From contig JADBJL010000102.1 of the NCBI GenBank assembly GCA_014874455.1, forward strand, positions 1-64,000: 64,000 nt of DNA, given 5' to 3'. Positions 16,788 to 26,589 of this stretch are shown here, piece by piece. The notes below the pieces were generated by a model, which did not search any database, was not told the DNA's origin, and saw only the letters and a list, made by a program, of their open reading frames with translations. The position numbers and the translations under genes were made by a program. Every line of letters begins with the position of its first letter. Position 1 is the stretch's first letter. This stretch comes from Thermomicrobiaceae bacterium. Lineage in GTDB: Bacteria > Chloroflexota > Chloroflexia > Thermomicrobiales > Thermomicrobiaceae.

Positions 16788-17588
16788 GTGTACTGTCCGC
16801 AGTGCGGTTCCCGCAAGGAGCCCGACGAACTCGCCTGTAGTATCTGCGGCTATGCCGCGCCGAGCCGGCCGGGAGACCAGCGATGCCCAGCCTGCGGGGA
16901 GCCGGTCGGCAGCGAAGACCGATACTGTCACGCCTGTGGCGCGCGGCTTCCGGAGCACCCGGCTGAGACGACGGGGGTTGCGCCCTTCACGATCGAGGGA
17001 GACCTCGAGATCGATCCGCGAGCGTTGCCGGACTGGCTGCGCGAGTTTGCGCAGGAGCAGGAGACGGTATCGCCAGCAGGGGCTCCCCAGGCGTCTGCTC
17101 CCGCCTGGCTCGCGGCGACGCGCGGCGAGCTATCCAGAGGTAAGGACGAGGAGCCAGCGTCCTCATCCGCTGAGCGAAGCGCGCAGGCAGAAGACTCGGA
17201 TCTGCTCCAGCTCATCGACGAGCGCGATCTGCCGGAGTGGTTACGAGAGCTGGACGTCGAGATTCCGGCCGCGACCGAAGCGCGCGCGACGCCCGCAGAG
17301 GAGGGCCGGGCGAGCTTGCCGCCACCGGCCGTCGCCCGAGCGTGGTTCGCGCCGGAGACCATCCAGACGGAGCATGAAACGGCGTCGGCGTTCGAGCATC
17401 TGGCTCCGGCGCTCGCTCACGTTGCGCCCAAGCCGGCAGCAGCCGTTCCGGAGCAGCCCTCCCGACCTGGATCGACCGAAGAGGCTGCGCAGGCTGCGCC
17501 GTCCAACTGGCTGCGCCGTGTCCTGCTCCTGCTGGTGCTCGTCGTGATCGCGCTGCTGGTCGTCTACGTGCTGGTCTTGAGCCGATAA
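16788..17588 (+). CDS. double zinc-ribbon protein with C-terminal membrane anchor
   Basis: This 266-residue protein begins with two zinc ribbons: CPQCGSRKEPDELACSICG (residues 3-21) and CPACGEPVGSEDRYCHACG (about 33-51). A long acidic, Pro/Ala-rich middle follows, containing LPDWLREFAQEQ and DLPEWLRELDVEIP, two related short helices that look like a repeated interaction motif. The protein ends in one transmembrane helix (VLLLLVLVVIALLVVYVLVL). It is probably a tail-anchored cytoplasmic adaptor; its partner is unknown. The GTG start has GGAGGAG 5 nt upstream. It leads a three-gene unit. Confidence 0.75.
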   Translation: MYCPQCGSRKEPDELACSICGYAAPSRPGDQRCPACGEPVGSEDRYCHACGARLPEHPAETTGVAPFTIEGDLEIDPRALPDWLREFAQEQETVSPAGAPQASAPAWLAATRGELSRGKDEEPASSSAERSAQAEDSDLLQLIDERDLPEWLRELDVEIPAATEARATPAEEGRASLPPPAVARAWFAPETIQTEHETASAFEHLAPALAHVAPKPAAAVPEQPSRPGSTEEAAQAAPSNWLRRVLLLLVLVVIALLVVYVLVLSR

Positions 17589-17601
17589 GGGGGCAACGAG
17601 C

Positions 17602-19350
17602 GTGGTACGTGACGTCACCGGAGAAGGCGTTCGAGTGGCGGCGAGGCAGCGGCCACATGGCGTCCACGCCGCTGTCGTCGTGCACGCAGGCCGGACACGA
17701 TGCCGCGCGACGCTCTTCGACCGAGTCGAACAGGCTCCGCGCCTCGTCGCTTCCACGCTTGCCATACCGGAGCCGTCGAGCGGTAGCTTCGAGCTGGAAG
17801 GGATCGCGGCGGCGCTCGAGGAACTGGCTGAGGCGACCGGCCGGACGTTCGAGGACGGGGGCAAGCTGCTGAGCCCTCGCCAGCCCCTGGGAGATGGTGC
17901 AGATCTCTATCTCCTCACCGGGCTTCCACGGCCGCCTCTCCGCGTGGCGCTGATCTCCATCGGATCCGATCGAAGCCTCTCCCACGTGCTCACTGCGGCG
18001 CTCCGGAGCACGCCGGCCCGGCTGACCCAGCTCGGGGTCACAGCGCAGGCCGGTGGCTCTCTGTCGGCCGCCGCCGTCGAGCAGTGGCTGCGCGAGGTCT
18101 CCCCGCGCGTGCTCGTGCTGGCGCATGAAGGCGGTACCGCCGATGAGTGGGCGACCGTCCTCGACGGTGTCAGGGGCGTGGCTGAGGATGCCGATGGCCC
18201 CGAACTCGGCTTGATTGTCGGCCCGGAGACGCACCAGGAGCAGGCTGCCGAGGCCATCGGCGAGCAGATAGAACTCGTCGGTGTCGACCCTCTGGCGCAC
18301 GAGGTCGCCTCTGTCACCCTCGCGCTCACCACTGAACTCCGCGATCGGTACCGGGACACCGTACGCCAATCGCTGCTTGCGCGCCAGCTCGGCTCCCTTC
18401 ACTTCGTCGACCTGGTGGAAGCGATCGGGTCGAGCGTCGCGTTTACCCACCGGCGCACGGGGCAGAGCACGCTGTTCGTCCACATCGACGAAGGGACGCT
18501 CCTCGTCTGGGCACGTGGCGAACAGGCAGTGACGTCCTTCTCTGCGGAGCGTGACCTCGGCCCAGGCGCAGCCGAACTCACTCGTCTTGCCCCTGAACGC
18601 ATCGCCCGGTGGCTTCCCAAGCAGTGCCCTCTGGAATCGCTTACCGAGTGGCTCTTGAACCGTTCCCTGCGGCCGCTCGCCGCTCTCGAGACGGCGGACG
18701 ACGCGCTGATCGCGAGCGCAGTGCTCCGCGAGGTGCTCCTGGACGCTGCCAAGGACATCGGGCTGCAGCCGCCGGCCGATATCCAGCTCATCATCGCGAA
18801 CTCGCGGTTCAGCGAGTTGCCCCCGGCACTGGCTGCGCTCTCGCTCCTCGACGGTCTGCAGCCGCTGCCTTCCGAGGGTCTCGTCACGCTGGCGCTGGAC
18901 GACGTCGATCTTCTGGCGGCTGCCGGCGCGCTGGCGACGGTGCATGCCGGCTACGCGAGCGCTGTCCTGGAGCAGGATGCGCTGATTCCGCTAGCGCACT
19001 GCGTCGTTGTCAGCGGTGCGGGCCCAGAGGGGGCGCTCGCCGTACGGGGCGATCTGCGAATCAACGGGGTGGGCCAGCGGTTCAGCGTGCCATACGGGAG
19101 CGTCCATCTCCTGCGCTTGCCAGAGAGCGGCTCGATCGAACTCAGCCTCGAACTCGAGCCAGGGTTCCGGGTCGGTGCCGGAGAACCGGGGGCGCGCGTG
19201 GAACTCGACCAGGAATCGGGGTTGAGCTGGGCCCGGCTTGGCCTGCTTATCGACGCTCGCGGTCGGCCACTCCCGCTCCCGGAGGCCACCGAGCTGCGGC
19301 TGGCGCGCGCGGCCTCATGGCTGGCCGACCTGGGCTGGCAGGTACGCTAG
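17602..19350 (+). CDS. GlmL/MutL-like conserved protein of Chloroflexota
   Basis: A 582-residue cytoplasmic protein without membrane helices. The pattern resembles the glutamate-mutase-L (GlmL, ASKHA-fold) family widespread in Chloroflexota: a repeated TLFDRVE..PRLVA type opening, the pseudo-nucleotide-binding strand TLFVHIDEGTLLVWARG (about 295-311) and VALIDAR-like strands late in the protein. The canonical DIGGATT-type phosphate loop of GlmL is not obvious, so the fold may be degenerate. No glutamate mutase genes are nearby, so a mutase-repair role is doubtful. It lies 13 nt after the zinc-ribbon gene and before another lineage-type gene. Confidence 0.55.
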   Translation: MVRDVTGEGVRVAARQRPHGVHAAVVVHAGRTRCRATLFDRVEQAPRLVASTLAIPEPSSGSFELEGIAAALEELAEATGRTFEDGGKLLSPRQPLGDGADLYLLTGLPRPPLRVALISIGSDRSLSHVLTAALRSTPARLTQLGVTAQAGGSLSAAAVEQWLREVSPRVLVLAHEGGTADEWATVLDGVRGVAEDADGPELGLIVGPETHQEQAAEAIGEQIELVGVDPLAHEVASVTLALTTELRDRYRDTVRQSLLARQLGSLHFVDLVEAIGSSVAFTHRRTGQSTLFVHIDEGTLLVWARGEQAVTSFSAERDLGPGAAELTRLAPERIARWLPKQCPLESLTEWLLNRSLRPLAALETADDALIASAVLREVLLDAAKDIGLQPPADIQLIIANSRFSELPPALAALSLLDGLQPLPSEGLVTLALDDVDLLAAAGALATVHAGYASAVLEQDALIPLAHCVVVSGAGPEGALAVRGDLRINGVGQRFSVPYGSVHLLRLPESGSIELSLELEPGFRVGAGEPGARVELDQESGLSWARLGLLIDARGRPLPLPEATELRLARAASWLADLGWQVR

Positions 19351-19367
19351 TGGACGGTGAAGCGGCG

Positions 19368-20522
19368 ATGGCGAAGCGAGTGGTAAGGTACGTACCCGTG
19401 CTCAGCCGGGATGTCGCGCTGGTCGTCGAGCGGCGTGCCCGCTTGCCCGGCGAGGTACGGGTATCGACCGGCAGCCAGGTCGACCCGGCAACGCCCGTGC
19501 TCTCCGCACCGTCGAGCATGCCCCGCCCGGTGGTGGTACACGTGGCCCGGGAGTTGGGGTTGTCACCAGGGACAGTCCGCCGTCACCTGACGCGGCCGCT
19601 CGGGAGCCAGGTCACGGCTGGGGAGGCGATCGCCTCTGCTCGCCGTGGTCTACGTACCGTGCAGGTAACCGCGCCGGTAACCGGGCAGCTCGCGGAGGTC
19701 GACGCGCAGGCCGGTACGGTCACGATCATGCCGGTCGTCGCCATGATCGACTCTACCGCGCTGGTACACGGGGTGGTCGTCGAGGTCGAGGATGGCCACC
19801 GTGTCGCCATCGCAGTGAGCGGGGATCGCATCGCCGGGGCGGTGCTCCTCGGGAAGGAAGTGAGCGGCCCGCTCCGTGTCCTCACTGACCGCCCGGATCG
19901 CGAGTTGCCACCGGAAGCGATCGACGAGCGGTGTCGAGGCGCCGTGGTCGTGGCCGGCCTTACCGTGAGCAGCGCGGCTCTTCGCCGGATGGCCTCGCTC
20001 GGCGTGGCGGGCGTGATCGTCGGGAGCCTCAGCGCTACGTCGATCCAGGCGCTGCTCGGGCTCAGTGCGGCTGAAGCGCAAACCGACCTGTGGGCGACGC
20101 GGCTCCTGTATGGATCCTGGTCGGGCGGTTTCACCGAGGCGCCGGTCAGTGTCCTGATGACGGAGGGGTTCGGGCGCCGGCCGATGGCGCGGCCACTGTT
20201 CGACGCCCTCGCGGAGCATGAAGGGCACGACGCAGCGTTGCTCTTCCCCACCAGCATCAGAGGGGAGACCCGGCCGGCCTGTCTGATCACGCGGGCCAGC
20301 GCGGCCGGCGGGCGGGAGCCGGTCGCTGTCTCGCTGCAGGACGGCGTGCGCGTCCGGCTCACCGACCCGGCCAGGCTCAGCCAGATCGGCGTCTGCCGGG
20401 GCGAGCCGGTGCTCGATCTGCGGCTCGATGGCCTGCCGCGCTGGGCTATCGGCGTGGAATTCGACGATGGCACGCGGCAGCTCGTCCCGCTCACGAACCT
20501 CGACGTGCTGACCGCGCCGTAG
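19368..20522 (+). CDS. conserved protein with barrel-sandwich (lipoyl/HlyD-like) domain
   Basis: About 384 residues, function unknown. Residues roughly 45-110 read as two hammerhead-type half motifs (GSQVDPATPVLS...; LGSQVTAGEAIASARRGLRTVQVTAPVTGQLAEVDAQAGTV) as in lipoyl or HlyD barrel-sandwich folds, but there is no lipoylation Lys in the DK turn. The middle has a swivelling-type region (CRGAVVVAGLTVSSAALRRMASLGVAGVIVGSLSA). No signal peptide or membrane helix. An in-frame GTG at 19350 overlaps the previous stop and is an alternative start. A terminator follows. Confidence 0.6.
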   Translation: MAKRVVRYVPVLSRDVALVVERRARLPGEVRVSTGSQVDPATPVLSAPSSMPRPVVVHVARELGLSPGTVRRHLTRPLGSQVTAGEAIASARRGLRTVQVTAPVTGQLAEVDAQAGTVTIMPVVAMIDSTALVHGVVVEVEDGHRVAIAVSGDRIAGAVLLGKEVSGPLRVLTDRPDRELPPEAIDERCRGAVVVAGLTVSSAALRRMASLGVAGVIVGSLSATSIQALLGLSAAEAQTDLWATRLLYGSWSGGFTEAPVSVLMTEGFGRRPMARPLFDALAEHEGHDAALLFPTSIRGETRPACLITRASAAGGREPVAVSLQDGVRVRLTDPARLSQIGVCRGEPVLDLRLDGLPRWAIGVEFDDGTRQLVPLTNLDVLTAP

Positions 20523-20542
20523 CCAAACAGGGGCGAGAACGG

Positions 20543-20571
20543 CGCTGGGGCGCCTCGGAGGCGCCCCAGCG
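20543..20571. terminator. bidirectional terminator between convergent operons
   Basis: A 13-bp perfect stem (20543-20555 with 20559-20571), loop CGG, placed between the + strand operon end and the dnaK stop on the minus strand. The T-run is weak on both sides. Confidence 0.6.
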
Positions 20572-20600
20572 TTCGGCCTGCCAGGCCAGGTGAGCCCACG

Positions 20601-22508
<1,908 letters not shown>

Positions 22509-22550
22509 AGCTCTCCCTCACGACACTACGATGTGTGTTCTACCTGTCGA

Positions 22551-23210
22551 TTATCGCTCTTGCGACTGTTCAGCCGCAGGAGCTTCCTCTTGCCGGGGCC
22601 GACGCCCGACTCGCACCAGAGAGGGGCGGAGTACCCGCCCACCGAGGGTATAACCGCGACGAACCTCCTCGACAACCACCTGCTCCTCACCCTCGCCCTC
22701 TTCGACGGCAACCGCCTCGTGCTCGGCCGGACTGAACGGCGCCCCGACCGCTTCGATCGGCCGCACTCCCTCGGACTCGAGCACATTCCAGAGCTTCCGC
22801 TCGATCAAGAGCAGACCCTGAATCCAAGGGTTCTCCTGCTCCGCCTCCGGAATCCGAGCGATGGCGAGGTGGAAGTCGTCCAATACCGGCAGGATCTTCA
22901 GGATAAGCTGTGCATGGGCATGCGCGCGCAGCTCGTCCATCTCCTGCTGGACGCGGCGCTTGTAGTTCAAAAGCTCGGCGCGTGCCCGCCGCGCCTGGTC
23001 GAGGTACTCCTCCGCCAGGCGTCGCTGCTGCTCGAGCTCGTGCTGGAGCCGCTCGACCTCGCTCGTGTCCGGCGGCGGCACGGGCGGAGCCGTGAGCTCT
23101 TCCGACGTCGCCAGTTCAGCATGGAGCTGTACTGGCTCCTCGGCGTGGTCGGGCTCGGCGTGCGTCTCGTACCCGAGTTCCGTCGCTTCTCCGCGGCGCT
23201 CCTCGTTCAT
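22551..23210 (-). CDS. grpE: nucleotide exchange factor GrpE
   Basis: GrpE releases ADP from DnaK. The 219-residue protein has an acidic N-terminal tail, a long helix (VERLQHELEQQRRLAEEYLDQARRARAELLNYKRRVQQE) and the beta domain ending VVEEVRRGYTLGGRVLRPSLVRVG, the GrpE signature. The C-terminal QEEAPAAEQSQER extension is lineage-specific. Its ATG overlaps the hrcA stop by one base. Confidence 0.95.
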   Translation of the reverse strand: MNEERRGEATELGYETHAEPDHAEEPVQLHAELATSEELTAPPVPPPDTSEVERLQHELEQQRRLAEEYLDQARRARAELLNYKRRVQQEMDELRAHAHAQLILKILPVLDDFHLAIARIPEAEQENPWIQGLLLIERKLWNVLESEGVRPIEAVGAPFSPAEHEAVAVEEGEGEEQVVVEEVRRGYTLGGRVLRPSLVRVGRRPRQEEAPAAEQSQER

Positions 23211-24277
23211 CAGTTCAACATCCCTTCCATCGTGTCGTCACGCTCGGTGTCCTCGAACTCGCCGTAGAGCTCTCCCATCAAGCGGGAGACGACGTGGGCG
23301 AGGTAACGAACCATCGCGATCGAGCGCGCGTAGGCCATTCGCTGCGGCCCGAGCACCCCCAGCATCCCGCTGCTCTCCGCACCGGCGCGGTAGCTCGAGA
23401 TCACGACGCTGAACGGTCTCAACTCGCGCAGGCGCAGGTCGGATCCGATCAAGACCTGCACATCGTCGCTCGGCTCGAGCTGCGGCAGGAGCACCGAGAG
23501 GATCATGCCACCTCGCAGCAGCTCCAGGAGCGCGCGCGCCAGGTCGCCCCGGGCAAACTCCGGCTGGCGGATCACGCGATCCAGCCCTTCCGCGTACAAC
23601 TCGCTCCGCTGCTGCCGCTCGATCTGGTAGAGCGCGTCGGCGATGCAGCGCAGCACCAGGGTCGCGAGTGGGCTCGCGCCGCGGGCCCGGCGCTCGATCT
23701 CTTCCCGGTTCAGCCAGCGCAGCTCCGGGTTGAGCTGCTGGCTCAGCGCACTCAAGGTCGCCTGGTCAGCCGGCTCGCTGAACTGAAGCAGCGACTGGTG
23801 AATGGCGCTCGACTGCGTCACCAGCACCAGCAGGGCCAGCCGCCCGCGCAGGTTGATCAGCTCGAAGTGTCGCAGCCGTTCGACGCGGGATCGCGGCGGT
23901 GTGACCAGCCCCAGGTTGCCGCTGGCATCAGCGAGCACGGCTGCCGCGAGCTTGAGCCAGCTCGCCACCTGCTGCTCCACCTGACGGAACTGGTGGCTGA
24001 TCATGATCTGCTCGGCCGGCGGCAACTCGTCGGTCTGCATCAGGTGCTCGACGTAGTAGCGCAAGCCCCGCTCGGTCGGCACGCGCCCGGCCGAGGTATG
24101 CGGCTGCTGCAAGTAGTCGAGCGTCTCCAGCACGCCCATCTCGTTGCGTACTGTCGCCGAGCTGACCCCCAGCGGGAACCGCTCGAGCAACGCCTTCGAG
24201 GCAACGGCTCGGCCCGTCCGGATATATTCCTCGACCACGTACTTCAGGATGGATTGCTGTCGCTCGGTCAGCTCCAC
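23210..24277 (-). CDS. hrcA: heat-inducible transcription repressor HrcA
   Basis: HrcA binds CIRCE and represses chaperone operons; GroEL keeps it folded. The winged helix LTERQQSILKYVVEEYIRTGRAVASKAL...GVSSATVRNEMGVLETLDYLQQPHTSAGRVPTERGLRYYV is clear, followed by a GAF-like body and a C-terminal LGVLGPQRMAYARSIAMVRYL. The start is set at the GTG at 24275-24277 (VELTERQ). A GTG at 24298 is also in frame but lies inside the CIRCE operator, so the shorter form (355 residues) is preferred. Confidence 0.94.
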   Translation of the reverse strand: MELTERQQSILKYVVEEYIRTGRAVASKALLERFPLGVSSATVRNEMGVLETLDYLQQPHTSAGRVPTERGLRYYVEHLMQTDELPPAEQIMISHQFRQVEQQVASWLKLAAAVLADASGNLGLVTPPRSRVERLRHFELINLRGRLALLVLVTQSSAIHQSLLQFSEPADQATLSALSQQLNPELRWLNREEIERRARGASPLATLVLRCIADALYQIERQQRSELYAEGLDRVIRQPEFARGDLARALLELLRGGMILSVLLPQLEPSDDVQVLIGSDLRLRELRPFSVVISSYRAGAESSGMLGVLGPQRMAYARSIAMVRYLAHVVSRLMGELYGEFEDTERDDTMEGMLN

Positions 24278-24291
24278 GGCGTCCCATCCGG

Positions 24292-24318
24292 TTAGCACTC
24301 AGCACGCTCGAGTGCTAG
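24292..24318 (-). promoter_or_regulatory. CIRCE operator (HrcA-binding site)
   Basis: TTAGCACTC, nine bases, GAGTGCTAG: 17 of 18 arm bases match the CIRCE consensus. It lies between the hrcA promoter and start codon, so the operon is autoregulated by HrcA and heat-induced. Confidence 0.96.
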
Positions 24319-24326
24319 TCACTGCA

Positions 24327-24355
24327 AGGATAGAGCTTGATACGGCCGGTGTCAA
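24327..24355 (-). promoter_or_regulatory. sigma-A promoter of hrcA-grpE-dnaK
   Basis: Read on the minus strand: TTGACA (24355-24350), a 17-nt spacer, TATCCT (24332-24327). The transcription start would fall next to CIRCE. Confidence 0.88.
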
Positions 24356-24525
24356 GGTTTCCCGGCATACCGGCACGGGGGAGAGACCAGCGCGGCCGTC
24401 ACCTGAGGGCCGAGCGCCGAGTAGCACTGCCTGGCAGTTCCGGACGCCTGCGGGCGGCTCTGCTGCCAGCCAGCATGGCCACGGGGTGCACCACGGATCA
24501 CCCAGCGTCTCAGCACCTCAGGTGC

Positions 24526-24554
24526 TTGACAGCACGCGAGCACATCTCTAGAAT
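24526..24554 (+). promoter_or_regulatory. sigma-A promoter of the sulfur-oxidation operon
   Basis: TTGACA (24526-24531), a 17-nt spacer and TAGAAT (24549-24554), about 60 nt before tusA. This is one of the best consensus promoters in the window and the only clear one before the 14-kb tusA-to-ligase gene run. Confidence 0.88.
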
Positions 24555-24570
24555 GTGAGCAGTTCCGAAT

Positions 24571-24588
24571 GATACTCTACCGGAGTAC
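24571..24588 (+). promoter_or_regulatory. candidate CstR-like operator, site 1
   Basis: GATACTCTACCGGAGTAC contains the inverted repeat TACTC-N5-GAGTA and lies about 10-27 nt after the predicted transcription start. Its reverse complement matches 16 of 18 bases at 38764-38781, which sits in the same position before the CsoR-family regulator gene. A repressor bound here would block early elongation or initiation. Confidence 0.65.
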
Positions 24589-24615
24589 AGTGGTACGCAT
24601 CAAGGGGGTAGATCT

Positions 24616-24858
24616 ATGGCGGACGTGCTCCAGCCGGACCGCGTCCTCGACTGCAGCGGTCTCCTCTGCCCGCTGCCCGTGATCCGCACATCGAAGGCGA
24701 TCAAAGAGATCCTGCCTGGCCAGATGCTCAAGGTGATCGCCACCGATCCGGGTGCCCCGGCCGATATGGAAGCCTGGGCGCGCCAGACCGGGAACGAGCT
24801 GGTCGATTCGCACGAGGAGGACGGGAAGTACGTCTTCTACTTCCGGCGTGTCCGTTGA
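24616..24858 (+). CDS. tusA: TusA-family sulfur carrier
   Basis: TusA carries persulfide sulfur on a cysteine and in sulfur oxidisers hands it between DsrE-type proteins and the oxidation machinery. The 80-residue protein has the family motif with Cys18 in LLCPLPVIRTSKAIKEILPGQ; a second cysteine, Cys13 (LDCSG), precedes it. It is the first gene of the sHdr operon. The ATG has AAGGGGG upstream. Confidence 0.93.
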   Translation: MADVLQPDRVLDCSGLLCPLPVIRTSKAIKEILPGQMLKVIATDPGAPADMEAWARQTGNELVDSHEEDGKYVFYFRRVR

Positions 24859-24875
24859 GGAGAGGAGGACTCGGC

Positions 24876-25397
24876 ATGGCTCGCAGCAACCCCGAGGCAC
24901 CCAAGCGCCTTGCGATCATCGCCAGCAAGGGCACGCTCGACTTCGCCTATCCGCCCTTCATTCTCGGCTCGACCGCCGCAGCCATGGGGTGGGAGGTCGG
25001 CATCTTCTTCACCTTCTACGGCCTGCCCCTGCTGCTGCGGGACTATGACCCCAAGGTGAGCCCGCTCGGTAACCCCGCTATGCCGCTGAAGATGCCGTTC
25101 GGCCCTCCCGCGCTGCGCCAGATTAGCTGGCCGATCCCGGCGCTCCTCGAAGCCCTGCCCGGCTTCAGCCTGCTCGCGACCTCGTTGATGGAACAGACCT
25201 TCGAGCAGAAGGGCGTGCCCTCGCTCCGCGAGCTGCGGCAACTGTGCATCGACGCCGACGTGAACCTGATCGCCTGCCAGATGACGATGGATGTCTTCGG
25301 CTTCAAGAGGGAGGACTTCATCCCGGAGTGCACCGTCGGCGGCGCGGCGACCTTCCTCGAGTTCGCCGCTGATGCTGATGTCTCGCTCTTCATCTAA
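24876..25397 (+). CDS. dsrE2: DsrE2-type sulfurtransferase-like protein
   Basis: A 173-residue protein of the DsrE/DsrF-like superfamily, DsrE2 group (larger than classical DsrE). LAIIASKGTLDFAYPPFILGSTAAAMGWEVGIFFTFYGL is the typical first half. The conserved Cys lies in VNLIACQMTMDVFGFKREDF, followed by VGGAATFLEFA. DsrE2 proteins are thought to relay persulfide sulfur with TusA, and some are membrane-attached; here a hydrophobic stretch near residues 85-105 might associate with membrane. It starts 17 nt after tusA with GAGGAGGA upstream. Confidence 0.87.
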   Translation: MARSNPEAPKRLAIIASKGTLDFAYPPFILGSTAAAMGWEVGIFFTFYGLPLLLRDYDPKVSPLGNPAMPLKMPFGPPALRQISWPIPALLEALPGFSLLATSLMEQTFEQKGVPSLRELRQLCIDADVNLIACQMTMDVFGFKREDFIPECTVGGAATFLEFAADADVSLFI

Positions 25398-25443
25398 GCG
25401 TCGCGGTGCACGGGCGCGCGGCTGAGGCGACTGGGAGGCAGCA

Positions 25444-25827
25444 GTGAGCGTGGAGAACAAAAAGATCCTCTACGTCCAGACCCACGGGGTCGACATGCCG
25501 GAGCGCAGCGCCACGCCCTTCTTCCTGGCCGCGGCCGCTGCGGCGATGGAGATCGAGGCCGCTATCTACTTCACCATGAACGGCCCGACGCTCCTGCGCA
25601 AGGGGGTGCCGGAGACGCTCGTCGTGCCGAAAGCGGGCGGTGGCGGAGCCAAGCTCAAGTACTTCATCGACCAGGCGCTCGACCTCGGGGTGACCCTGTA
25701 CGTCTGCCAGCCCTCGCTCGACTTGCACGGCCTGAAGCTCGAAGACCTGATCGACGGCGTGAGGATGATCGGCGGCGCCGCCTTCAACATGATGGCGCTC
25801 GAAGCGGACGCGGTGGTGGCGTTCTGA
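25444..25827 (+). CDS. dsrE3: DsrE3-type sulfur carrier
   Basis: A 127-residue DsrE-superfamily protein: KKILYVQTHGVDMPERSATPFFLAAAAAAMEIEAAIYFTMNGPTLL, then Cys in GVTLYVCQPSLDLHGLKLEDLIDGV and IGGAAFNMMALEADAVVAF. The single Cys corresponds to the persulfide-carrying residue. DsrE3 proteins are regular companions of TusA in shdr clusters. The GTG start has GGAGGCA nearby. Confidence 0.87.
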   Translation: MSVENKKILYVQTHGVDMPERSATPFFLAAAAAAMEIEAAIYFTMNGPTLLRKGVPETLVVPKAGGGGAKLKYFIDQALDLGVTLYVCQPSLDLHGLKLEDLIDGVRMIGGAAFNMMALEADAVVAF

Positions 25828-25828
25828 G

Positions 25829-26314
25829 ATGCCCTCCGGGAGCCGGCCGTACGTTCTGGTAAGGAGTTGCGTCTTGCCGCTGGATCTGTACTACCGGGTC
25901 GAGGAGCACGTCTGGGTGCGCCCCGAGCTGGATGGGACGGCCACCTTGGGTTTCTCCGATGTCGCCCAGACCGTCGCCGGGGCGATCCTCCACGTGACGT
26001 TCCGCCCCCTGGGGCGACGGTACGCCGTCGGCGCCCCGGTCGCCGTGCTCGAGAGCGCGAAGTGGCTGGGTGCGCTGCGGACGCCGGTCGCCGGGCAGCT
26101 CGTCGCCGTGAACGAGCGGCTCCTCACCGATGCCGGCCTGGTCAACCGGAGTCCCTACCGCAGCGGCTGGCTGGCGCGCCTGGCGCCCGACGACCTGGCC
26201 CGTGACCTCGCGGCGCTGCTCACGGGGCAGGCCGCGGCCGAGGCCTACGCCGCCTACATGGAGCGTCGCAACCTCGACGAGTGTGTGCACTGCGAAGGGT
26301 ACGAGCTGCCGTGA
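25829..26314 (+). CDS. lbpA1: lipoate-binding GcvH-like protein (LbpA type), first copy
   Basis: A glycine-cleavage-H-fold protein that should carry lipoate on Lys78 (AVLESAKWLGALRTPVAG). In sHdr pathways such lipoate-binding proteins hold the sulfur substrate. Compared with true GcvH it has a cysteine just before the fold (VRSCVLPLDLYY) and a C-terminal CVHC (Cys152/155). The ATG lies one base after the dsrE3 stop. An in-frame TTG at 25874 has a good AAGGAG, but it would remove the VRSC segment shared with the other two copies, so the ATG is preferred. Its identity to copies 2 and 3 is moderate. Confidence 0.85.
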   Translation: MPSGSRPYVLVRSCVLPLDLYYRVEEHVWVRPELDGTATLGFSDVAQTVAGAILHVTFRPLGRRYAVGAPVAVLESAKWLGALRTPVAGQLVAVNERLLTDAGLVNRSPYRSGWLARLAPDDLARDLAALLTGQAAAEAYAAYMERRNLDECVHCEGYELP

Positions 26315-26589
26315 TCCGGATCCTGCTCTTCACCCACCCCATCTGCTCCGGCTGCCAGGAGGCACTGGCGGCAGCGGAACGGCTCAGCGCCGAGAGGCCG
26401 GGCGAGGTCGAGCTCGAGGTGATTAGCCTCGCCAGCGCACGCGGTCGGCAGCGAGCCAGGGAGGCCGGCGTCGTCGTGGTGCCGACGCTCGTCGTCGGGG
26501 AACAGCGCATCGTCGGGGCGCCCACGATCGACGAACTGCAGCGGCTGGTCGACGACGCTCTTGCAGCCACGACGGGAGGTGCGCGGTGA
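26311..26589 (+). CDS. thioredoxin-fold protein with CSGC motif
   Basis: A 92-residue protein, VIRILLFTHPICSGCQEALAAAERL..., with a CxxC redox motif (Cys12, Cys15) after the first strand and a cis-Pro-type VVVPTLVVG, as in small thioredoxins and glutaredoxins. The GTG start overlaps the stop of the lipoate-binding gene (GTGA) and its own stop overlaps shdrC1. That tight coupling suggests a role in reducing or sulfurating a cluster component, perhaps the CxxC tails of the lipoate carriers. Confidence 0.75.
   Translation: MIRILLFTHPICSGCQEALAAAERLSAERPGEVELEVISLASARGRQRAREAGVVVVPTLVVGEQRIVGAPTIDELQRLVDDALAATTGGAR

Noticed and set aside
25874-26314. TTG start with strong ribosome site for the first lipoate carrier
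   Set aside because: It would remove the VRSC segment that is conserved in the other two copies; kept only as an alternative.
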